This document shows, one piece after another, positions 1-5,997 of a stretch of 9,424 nucleotides of DNA. Every line of letters starts with the position of its first letter. The first letter of the stretch is position 1. The notes under the pieces were generated by a model. It worked only from the letters and a program-made list of their open reading frames with translations, ran no database searches and was not told the origin of the DNA. Location: assembly GCA_016285215.1 (NCBI GenBank), contig JAEEQI010000096.1, forward strand, positions 1 to 9,424. The letters run 5' to 3'. Position numbers and translations under genes: made by a program. The stretch is from Bacteroidales bacterium. Lineage in GTDB: Bacteria; Bacteroidota; Bacteroidia; Bacteroidales; UBA932.

Positions 1-2310
1 CACACCGAGGCTTCCCTGGAGAGCTGCGGCAGCGAGGTGCAGAAGGGTAACGCCCCCGAGGAGCGTCAGCTCCAGCGCCTGTTCCGCCGTCCGGAAGTGA
101 CCCGCCTCATCAAGAAGTCCAACGACTTTGGAGCCGGCGGCGTGAGCGTTGCCATTGGCGAGCTGGCCGACGGCCTGGACATCTACCTGGACCGCGTTCC
201 CGCTAAGTACGCCGGCCTCAATGCCACCGAGCTGGCCATCTCCGAGTCTCAGGAGCGTATGGCCGTAGTGGTGGAAGCCAAGGATAAAGAGAAGTTCGAA
301 GCCCTCTGCGGGGCCGATAATATAGAGGTAACCCACGTGGCCGATGTCACCGCATCGGGCCGGATGAGAATGTTCTTCCACGGGGCCGAGGTCTGCAACC
401 TGGCCCGCACCTTCATTGACAGCGCCGGCGCCAAGCACTACGCCAAGGCCGCAATGGGTGCCGTGGAAAACAAGAATCCCTTCACCCGTAAGCCGGAAGG
501 CGCCAGCCTGGAAGAGAAGCTCACGGCTGTGATGAGCAGCCCCAACGTGGCTTCCCAGAAGGGTCTGGTGGAGATGTTTGACTCCACCATTGGCCGTTCT
601 ACCGTTCTTATGCCTTACGGCGGTGCCCGTCAGGCCACCGAGACCCAGGTTTCCGTGCAGAAACTCCCCGTGGACGGCTATACCGATACGGCCAGTGTGA
701 TGGCCTTTGGCTACAACCCGGACCTCGCTCTCTGGAGCCCCTACCACAGCGCTGCCTATGCCGTGGTGGAAGCCTGCACCAAGCTGGCCTGCGCCGGAGC
801 CGACTATTCCAAGATGCGCTTCTCCTATCAGGAGTACTTCGAGCGTATGACTTCTGATCCCCACAGCTGGGGCAAGCCCCTTTCGGCCCTTCTGGGCGCT
901 CTCAAGATGCAGGCGGCCCTGGGTCTTCCGTCCATTGGCGGCAAGGACTCCATGAGCGGCACCTTTGAGCACCTGAACGTTCCGCCCACCCTGGTGGCCT
1001 TTGGTATCACCACCGTGAATGCCGGAACGGTCATTTCTCCGGAATTCAAGAAGGCCGGCAACAAGATTTATCTCCTCAAGCATACGCCTCTGGCCAATTA
1101 TATGCCCAATACGGATCAGCTCCAGAGCAACTGGACCTGGCTGCGCGGGCAGATTGAGGCCGGTAAGGTGGTTTCGGCCTGGTCCCTGAGCTACGGCGGC
1201 GTGGCCGAGGCCCTGGTCAAGATGTCCCTGGGCAATGCCCTGGGCGTAAATGTCAAACTTCCCGAGGACGACCTCTTCTCCTTGGGCTACGGATCGGTCA
1301 TATTTGAAGCTACCGATATTTTTGAAGAGGCCGTCCTTTTGGGTGAAGTTACCGATTCCGGCATCTGCATCAACGGCACCTGCGTGCCGCTGGAGAAGTT
1401 GGAACAGGCCTATGAAGGCAAGTACTTCAAGCTCTATCCGCCGCGCGTGAAGGCCGCTTTTGAGGAGCCCGTCCCCGCTGTGGTTCCCAATACCTTTGCC
1501 GCCTCCAACCTGGTTTATCCCGGTTCTCCTGTGGAGCATCCCGTCGTGTGCATGCCGGTTTTCCCGGGCACCAACTGCGACTACGATACCGCCAAGGCTT
1601 TCCGCACTGCGGGCGCTGAGGTTCGGCCCTTCGTATTCCGCAACCTGACCCCGGAAGACGTCCTTTCTTCCATTGACGAGCTGGCCCGCCGCATCTCCGA
1701 AAGCCATATCCTGGCCTTCTGCGGTGGCTTCTCCTCCGGTGACGAACCCGACGGCAGCGGTAAGTTCATTGCCAGCGTCATTGGCAATGCCAAGATTGGC
1801 GCAGCAATTTCGGCCCTCCAAAAGCGCGGAGGCCTTATCCTGGGCATCTGCAACGGCTTCCAGGCCCTGGTCAAGAGCGGTCTGCTGCCTTATGGCAAGC
1901 TGGGCTGCGTGACGCCGGCTTCGCCTACCCTCTTCCGCAACGACATCAACCGCCACATCTCCCTGGTGGCTGCCACCGAGGTGGCTTCCGTGAATTCTCC
2001 CTGGCTGGCCGGATTCAGCAAGGGAGAGCGCCACAGCATTGCCTTCAGCCACGGCGAGGGTAAGTTTGTGGTAGGGGAGGAGCTGGCCAAAGAGCTCTTT
2101 GCCAACGGTCAGGTGGCCTTCCGGTATGTAGACAACCCCAACGGTTCCCACTATGACATCGAGGGTATCCTGAGCCCCGACGGCCATATCCTGGGCAAGA
2201 TGGGCCACTCCGAGCGTTACGAGAACAACGTCTTCAAGAACATCAGCGGCAATCGCTGCCAGCCCCTTTTCCAAAACGCAGTGAATTATTTCCGTAAAAC
2301 GAACGCATAA
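1..2310 (+). CDS. purL: Phosphoribosylformylglycinamidine (FGAM) synthase, single-chain form, C-terminal part
   Basis: This enzyme converts FGAR, glutamine and ATP to FGAM, the fourth step of purine synthesis, in the cytoplasm. The reading frame is open from base 1 (first residues HTEASLESCGSEV), so the GTG at 37 is internal and the 5' part of the gene lies outside the window. About 769 codons remain of a protein that is usually about 1,230-1,260 residues. Visible parts are the end of the first synthase half (NDFGAGGVSVAIGELADG near 118-171; SESQERMAVVV), the second half with GGKDSMSG at 937-960, and a C-terminal class I glutaminase from about 1540 (FPGTNCDYDT). The glutaminase triad is intact: Cys in GICNGFQ at 1849-1851, His at 2206-2208 and Glu at 2212-2214 in MGHSER. 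The sequence resembles the Clostridium/Streptococcus single-chain clade more than the Bacteroides or E. coli type, a judgement from memory. purC starts 1 nt after its stop. Confidence 0.96.
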   Translation, partial: HTEASLESCGSEVQKGNAPEERQLQRLFRRPEVTRLIKKSNDFGAGGVSVAIGELADGLDIYLDRVPAKYAGLNATELAISESQERMAVVVEAKDKEKFEALCGADNIEVTHVADVTASGRMRMFFHGAEVCNLARTFIDSAGAKHYAKAAMGAVENKNPFTRKPEGASLEEKLTAVMSSPNVASQKGLVEMFDSTIGRSTVLMPYGGARQATETQVSVQKLPVDGYTDTASVMAFGYNPDLALWSPYHSAAYAVVEACTKLACAGADYSKMRFSYQEYFERMTSDPHSWGKPLSALLGALKMQAALGLPSIGGKDSMSGTFEHLNVPPTLVAFGITTVNAGTVISPEFKKAGNKIYLLKHTPLANYMPNTDQLQSNWTWLRGQIEAGKVVSAWSLSYGGVAEALVKMSLGNALGVNVKLPEDDLFSLGYGSVIFEATDIFEEAVLLGEVTDSGICINGTCVPLEKLEQAYEGKYFKLYPPRVKAAFEEPVPAVVPNTFAASNLVYPGSPVEHPVVCMPVFPGTNCDYDTAKAFRTAGAEVRPFVFRNLTPEDVLSSIDELARRISESHILAFCGGFSSGDEPDGSGKFIASVIGNAKIGAAISALQKRGGLILGICNGFQALVKSGLLPYGKLGCVTPASPTLFRNDINRHISLVAATEVASVNSPWLAGFSKGERHSIAFSHGEGKFVVGEELAKELFANGQVAFRYVDNPNGSHYDIEGILSPDGHILGKMGHSERYENNVFKNISGNRCQPLFQNAVNYFRKTNA

Positions 2311-2311
2311 T

Positions 2312-3028
2312 ATGCAAAAGAAAGAACTCATCTTCAAAGGAAACGAAAAAGAGGTCTTCGCTACCGACAACCCCAACCAGGTGATCTTCCGCTATACGGA
2401 TGTCACCGTGGCCTACAACAACATCAAGCGCGCCCGCTTTGTTGGAAAGGGCGTGCTGGACAATCAGATTTCGGCCATTCTGCTGGACTATCTGAACCAG
2501 CACGGGATTGAAACCCACTTCATTGAGGTGGTGGGACCGGATGAGCAGCTGTGCCGTAAGATTGAGATTATTCCCCTGCAGGTGGTGGTCCGTAACCGCC
2601 TGGTGAGTTCCGAGGCCGTGCGCCTGGGTGTTGAGGACGGCTTCAAGCCTGGCAACACCATTGTGGAAATGCGTTACAACAACTCCGAGCTGGGAGACCC
2701 GCTCATCAACAAACACCACGCGGTGGCCCTGGGCCTTATGAGCTACGACGAGCTGGCCCACGTGAAGCAGGTGGCCTTGAGGACCAACGAGCTGCTGGGA
2801 GAACTCCTGCACCGGGTGGGCATTGAGCTGGTGGATATGCGGCTGGAGTTTGGCCGTGCCTCCGACAACGGTCACATCATTATCTCCGACGAGATTTCTC
2901 CCGACACCTGCCGCTTCTGGGACGAGGCCACCGGAGAGAAACTGGACAAAGACCGTTTCCGCCTGGACCTGAGCGACGTGGTGGCCAGCTACCGGGTAGT
3001 ACTTGACAGACTTAATTCTATTGAATAA
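2312..3028 (+). CDS. purC: SAICAR synthetase (phosphoribosylaminoimidazole-succinocarboxamide synthase), somewhat divergent
   Basis: PurC joins CAIR and aspartate with ATP to give SAICAR. At 238 aa it has the usual length of the short bacterial form. Recognisable blocks are VVVRNR (residues 91-96; Arg94 matches E. coli Arg94), Ser100, ELGDPLIN (126-133), IELVDMRLEFG (171-181), DEISPDTCRFWD (193-204) and EKLDKDRFR (209-217). The N-terminus is unusual: the common G-K-A-K segment reads G10-N-E-K13, so one of two conserved lysines is Asn, and the following D-x-A-T-A-F-N type segment reads D30-V-T-V-A-Y-N. The G-S-L-x-K-R-L-G stretch is also changed (S99-S-E-A-V-R-L-G). The fold and role still look clear. 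The ATG follows the purL stop after 1 nt with no Shine-Dalgarno sequence. Its TAA shares its last A with the purF ATG. Confidence 0.93.
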   Translation: MQKKELIFKGNEKEVFATDNPNQVIFRYTDVTVAYNNIKRARFVGKGVLDNQISAILLDYLNQHGIETHFIEVVGPDEQLCRKIEIIPLQVVVRNRLVSSEAVRLGVEDGFKPGNTIVEMRYNNSELGDPLINKHHAVALGLMSYDELAHVKQVALRTNELLGELLHRVGIELVDMRLEFGRASDNGHIIISDEISPDTCRFWDEATGEKLDKDRFRLDLSDVVASYRVVLDRLNSIE

Positions 3029-3030
3029 TG
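3026..3030 (+). other. purC-purF stop/start overlap (TAATG)
   Basis: The purC TAA (3026-3028) shares its last A with the purF ATG (3028-3030). No Shine-Dalgarno sequence precedes it, and the preceding 25 bases are AT-rich. Coupled termination-reinitiation is a reasonable inference. The overlap also fixes the purF start, because the frame upstream is closed by TGA at 3022-3024. Confidence 0.85.
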
Positions 3031-4386
3031 GGCGTACTTGCAGTATTCGGCGTCCCGGACGCATCTACCCACATCTATTACGGGCTTCACAACCTCCAGC
3101 ACCGTGGTCAGGAAGGAGCCGGCATCATTACCTTTGACCAGGAAGGTCAGCCCCACTCTCACCGCGGACAGGGCCTTCTGAGCGAGGTCTTCACCAACGG
3201 CGAGCTCAAGAAACTCCCCGGTAACCTGGGTCTGGGCAGCGTCAAGTATGCCAATGCCTCCAAGGGCGGCCTCCAGAACGTGGAGCCGCTGTTCTTCCGC
3301 CACTATACCGGAGACTTTGCGATGGCCGGCGAAGGAAACCTGGTCAACGCCCACCAGCTCACAACATATCTGGAGAAGCAGGGCAGCCTGTTCCAGACCA
3401 GCACGGACAGTGAGATCCTGGCCCACCTCATCAAGAAGACGGGCAAGGAAGAGCGTATTGTGCGCCTCATCAAGGCTCTCAACATGCTGGAAGGCGGTTT
3501 CACCTTTGTGATTGTTACCAAGAGCCGCGTCTACGCCTGCAGAGACAAATACGGCATCAAACCCCTGTGCCTGGGCAAGCTGGGAGACGGCTACGTGGTT
3601 TCCAGCGAATCCTGCGCCTTTGGCATTATGGGGGCCGAATTCATCCGCGACATCAACCCCGGCGAGGTCATCTGCCTGGACGAGCACGGCCTGCGCAGCA
3701 ACCTGTATTCCAAGTTCTCGCGCCACCGTATGTGCGCTATGGAGTACATCTATTTTGCCCGCCCCGACAGCGACATTGACGGCTGCAACGTGCACGCTTA
3801 CAGAAAAGAGGCAGGCCGACGCCTGGCCCGCGAATGCCCCGCAGAGGCCGATATGGTAGTGGGTGTGCCCGAGTCCAGCCTTAGCGCCGCTATGGGTTAC
3901 GCCGAAGAAAGCGGCCTCCCGTACGAGATGGGCCTCGTGAAGCACAAATATGTGGGCCGTACCTTTATCCAGCCCATCCAGTCTATGCGCGAACTGGGCG
4001 TAAAGATGAAGCTTTCTCCCGTGCGCAGCATCGTGGCCGGCAAGAGAATCGTTCTGGTGGACGACTCCATAGTCCGCGGTACCACATCTTTGAAGATTGT
4101 GCGTATGCTCCGTGAGGCCGGCGCCAAGGAAGTACACGTGCGTATTGCCAGCCCTATGATGAAGTACACCTGCCACTACGGCGTGGATACTTCCACTCCG
4201 GAAGAGCTCCTTTGCTCGCACCGCACCCTGGAAGAGGCCTGCGAGGCCATCCAGGCCGATTCCCTGGGCTACCTGAGCCCGGAAAGCACCCGCGACTCCT
4301 GCTTTGGCTGCGCCGATCCCTGCCAGGCCTGCTTCACGGGCGAATATCCTACCTTATTATATGACGATTTTAACAGCGAAGACTAA
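3028..4386 (+). CDS. purF: Amidophosphoribosyltransferase with an apparently degenerate glutaminase site
   Basis: PurF normally transfers ammonia from glutamine to PRPP to make phosphoribosylamine, the committed step of the pathway. The C-terminal half is canonical: CAMEYIYFARPDSDIDG (236-252), flexible loop YVGRTFIQPIQSMRE (308-322), and PRPP-binding VLVDDSIVRGTTS (342-354). Likely Fe-S ligands are C236, C382, C432 and C435, matching B. subtilis C236, C382, C437 and C440. The N-terminal Ntn glutaminase fold is recognisable (LQHRGQEGAG 23-32, GNLVNA 103-108, TDSE 126-129), but key residues are changed. Met1 occupies the place of nucleophile Cys1, Lys73 replaces the glutamine-binding Arg73, and Glu102 replaces the oxyanion Asn of the HNGN motif. 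Asp127 is kept. The start is certain, because the codons before it are ATA and then TGA. The inference is an ammonia-dependent enzyme or one fed by a partner; a second, active PurF elsewhere is possible. Confidence 0.93.
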   Translation: MGVLAVFGVPDASTHIYYGLHNLQHRGQEGAGIITFDQEGQPHSHRGQGLLSEVFTNGELKKLPGNLGLGSVKYANASKGGLQNVEPLFFRHYTGDFAMAGEGNLVNAHQLTTYLEKQGSLFQTSTDSEILAHLIKKTGKEERIVRLIKALNMLEGGFTFVIVTKSRVYACRDKYGIKPLCLGKLGDGYVVSSESCAFGIMGAEFIRDINPGEVICLDEHGLRSNLYSKFSRHRMCAMEYIYFARPDSDIDGCNVHAYRKEAGRRLARECPAEADMVVGVPESSLSAAMGYAEESGLPYEMGLVKHKYVGRTFIQPIQSMRELGVKMKLSPVRSIVAGKRIVLVDDSIVRGTTSLKIVRMLREAGAKEVHVRIASPMMKYTCHYGVDTSTPEELLCSHRTLEEACEAIQADSLGYLSPESTRDSCFGCADPCQACFTGEYPTLLYDDFNSED

Positions 4387-4389
4387 TAT

Positions 4390-5421
4390 ATGGCAAAATC
4401 TTACGAACAGTCCGGCGTAAATCTGGAAGCCGGTTACGAAGTGGTGCGACGCATCAAACAGCACGTGGCCTCTACCTCCCGTGTGGGCTCGATGGGCAAC
4501 ATCGGCTCTTTTGGCGGTATGTTTGACCTTTCCGTCCTGGGCATCAAGGAGCCCGTTCTGGTATCCGGTACCGACGGTGTGGGCACCAAGCTCAAGATTG
4601 CCTTCGCTATGGACAAGCACGACACCATTGGCATCGATGCCGTGGCTATGTGCGTGAACGATGTCCTGGCCCAGGGTGCCGAGCCTCTCTTCTTCCTCGA
4701 TTATGTGGCCCTGGGACACAACATCCCCGCCAAGGTGGAAGCCATTGTGGCCGGTGTGGCCGAAGGCTGCCGCCAGGCCGGCTGCGCCCTCGTGGGCGGC
4801 GAGACCGCCGAAATGCCGGGTATGTATGAGGACGGCGAGTACGACATTGCCGGCTACACCACGGGTGTGGTAGAGAAATCCAAGCTCATTGACGGCTCCA
4901 AGGTCAAGGTGGGAGACGTGCTGGTGGGCATTGCCTCCACGGGCGTGCACTCCAACGGCTTCTCCCTGGTTAGAAAGATTGTGGCCGATGCCGGTCTCAA
5001 TTACCAGGATGCCATTCCCGAGTTTGGCGGCCGCAAGCTGGGTGAGGTCCTCCTGACCCCCACCAAGATTTACGTAAAGCAGATGCTGCAGGTGATCCGC
5101 AACTGCGACGTCCACGGCGTGGCTCACATCACCGGCGGCGGCTTTGACGAGAACATCCCCCGCGTGCTCCGTCCCGGTCAGGGCCTGGAGATTCACGAGG
5201 GCACCTGGGAGATCCTCCCCGTGTTCCGGATGCTGGAGAAGTGGGGCGGCGTTCCGCACCGCGAGATGTTCAACATCTTCAATATGGGCATTGGTATGAT
5301 TGCCGTGATGGACGAGGCCGAAGCCCCCAAGGCCATCCAGATCCTGGAAGCCTGTGGCGAAAAGGCATCCGTTATTGGTAAGGTCACCGATAAGGAAGGC
5401 GTTAATATTATCCTGAAGTAA
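4390..5421 (+). CDS. purM: Phosphoribosylformylglycinamidine cyclo-ligase (AIR synthetase)
   Basis: PurM closes the imidazole ring, converting FGAM and ATP to AIR. At 343 aa it is a full-length family member. Motifs run in the expected order: QSGVNLEAGYEVV (residues 7-19), SGTDGVGTK (59-67), GIDAVAMCVND (81-91), FFLDY (101-105), GCALVGGETAEMPGMY (131-146), STGVHSNGFSLVRK, and HITGGGFDENIPRVL in the C-terminal domain. I see no altered key residue. The ATG lies 3 nt after the purF stop (TAA-TAT-ATG), in the same reading frame as purF and without a Shine-Dalgarno sequence, so it probably depends on ribosomes finishing purF. The next gene, purN, is separated by an 18-nt gap, the longest in the operon. 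Confidence 0.97.
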   Translation: MAKSYEQSGVNLEAGYEVVRRIKQHVASTSRVGSMGNIGSFGGMFDLSVLGIKEPVLVSGTDGVGTKLKIAFAMDKHDTIGIDAVAMCVNDVLAQGAEPLFFLDYVALGHNIPAKVEAIVAGVAEGCRQAGCALVGGETAEMPGMYEDGEYDIAGYTTGVVEKSKLIDGSKVKVGDVLVGIASTGVHSNGFSLVRKIVADAGLNYQDAIPEFGGRKLGEVLLTPTKIYVKQMLQVIRNCDVHGVAHITGGGFDENIPRVLRPGQGLEIHEGTWEILPVFRMLEKWGGVPHREMFNIFNMGIGMIAVMDEAEAPKAIQILEACGEKASVIGKVTDKEGVNIILK

Positions 5422-5455
5422 CCTGTCATTCTGAACGAAGTGAAGAATCTCGCAG
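5422..5455 (+). repeat. Single palindromic dispersed-repeat-like element between purM and purN
   Basis: The sequence has an imperfect palindrome centred on A5438. ATTCT (5428-5432) pairs with AGAAT (5444-5448), AC (5435-5436) pairs with GT (5440-5441), and GA (5433-5434) faces GA (5442-5443) as a tandem G-A mismatch, with loop GAA. From memory, the block beginning TGTCATTCTGA and ending GAAGAATCTC matches a short interspersed repeat found in many copies in diverse bacterial genomes, including Bacteroidales. Its reverse-strand translation gives the tell-tale peptide RFFTSFRMT. Only one copy is in the window, so repetitiveness cannot be shown here. The element fills the whole purM-purN spacer and runs into purN. 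Confidence 0.65.
5428..5448 (+). promoter_or_regulatory. Possible RNA hairpin containing the purN GTG start
   Basis: If transcribed, the palindrome could fold as a 5-bp outer stem, two G-A mismatches, a 2-bp inner stem and a GAA loop. The purN start codon GTG (5440-5442) lies in its descending arm. No Shine-Dalgarno sequence precedes it. The stem is weak on paper and I have not computed its energy. An effect on purN translation is an inference. Confidence 0.4.
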
Positions 5456-5997
5456 TTTTTGCCAGCGGAACCGGCACCAACTTCGTGGCCATTGCCAAGG
5501 CTTGCGCTTCGGGCGTAATCAACGCCCGGGTAGCGCTCCTGGTGTGCGACAAGCCTGGTGCTCCTGTGTTGGACCGTGCCAGGGAGCTGGGCGTGGAAAC
5601 CTTTGCCTTCTGTGCCAAGGACTATGCCTCCAAGGCCGATTACGAGGCAGAGATTGTAAGGCGGCTGGATGCCAAGAAGGTGGACCTGGTGTGCCTGGCA
5701 GGCTATATGAGAATAGTAGGGGAGACCCTCCTCAATGCCTACGAGGGCAAGATCATCAACATTCATCCCTCGCTGCTGCCGGCCTTCCGGGGCGCCAACG
5801 CCGTGGAGCAGGCGGTAGCCTATGGAGTGAAGGTGTACGGCATCACCATCCACTGGGTCAACTCAGACCTGGACGGTGGCAAGATCATAGCCCAGCGTGC
5901 CTTCCCCTACGAAGGCTCCGACCCTGCCGAGGTTCACGCCATTGGCCAGAAGATCGAACACGAATTATATGTAGAAACCATAAATAAAATCTTATGA
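5440..5997 (+). CDS. purN: Phosphoribosylglycinamide formyltransferase (GAR transformylase, folate-dependent)
   Basis: PurN transfers the formyl group of 10-formyl-THF to GAR, giving FGAR. The 185-aa product has the phosphate-binding loop ASGTGTN (8-14), CLAGYMRI (85-92), INIHPSLLPAF (106-116) and SDLDGGKIIAQ (142-152). Catalytic Asn107, His109 and Asp145 correspond to E. coli N106, H108 and D144. The start is GTG at 5440, giving MKNLAVFASG, the usual beginning of the family. The frame is open back to the purM stop at 5419 but no better start exists, and the first beta strand needs these residues. The start codon and first codons lie inside the repeat-like palindrome. Its TGA is the only non-TAA stop among the complete genes here and overlaps the purH ATG by 4 nt (ATGA). 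Confidence 0.95.
   Translation: MKNLAVFASGTGTNFVAIAKACASGVINARVALLVCDKPGAPVLDRARELGVETFAFCAKDYASKADYEAEIVRRLDAKKVDLVCLAGYMRIVGETLLNAYEGKIINIHPSLLPAFRGANAVEQAVAYGVKVYGITIHWVNSDLDGGKIIAQRAFPYEGSDPAEVHAIGQKIEHELYVETINKIL
5994..5997 (+). other. purN-purH stop/start overlap (ATGA)
   Basis: The four bases ATGA hold both the purH start and the purN TGA stop, a classical arrangement for translational coupling. The upstream 25 bases are AT-rich with no Shine-Dalgarno sequence. Confidence 0.9.

Noticed and set aside
37..39. GTG at 37 as a possible purL start
   Set aside because: The frame is open to base 1 and the upstream codons (HTEASLESCGSE) match the PurL family, so the gene is simply cut by the window edge.
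3028..3030. Mis-annotated purF start hiding an upstream Cys
   Set aside because: The codons before the ATG are ATA and TGA, so no longer N-terminus exists in this frame, and no Cys-Gly follows any other nearby start.
5422..5439. purM-purN gap as a terminator
   Set aside because: The stem is short and mismatched, has no run of T directly after it, and overlaps the purN start. The operon clearly continues.
4357..5853. Long reverse-strand ORF (498 codons) opposite purM and purN
   Set aside because: It matches no family I recognise and crosses a gene junction. Sense genes avoid TTA, CTA and TCA, which removes antisense stops and leaves long empty frames. Its low-complexity His/Gly/Val-rich product is typical of such shadows.
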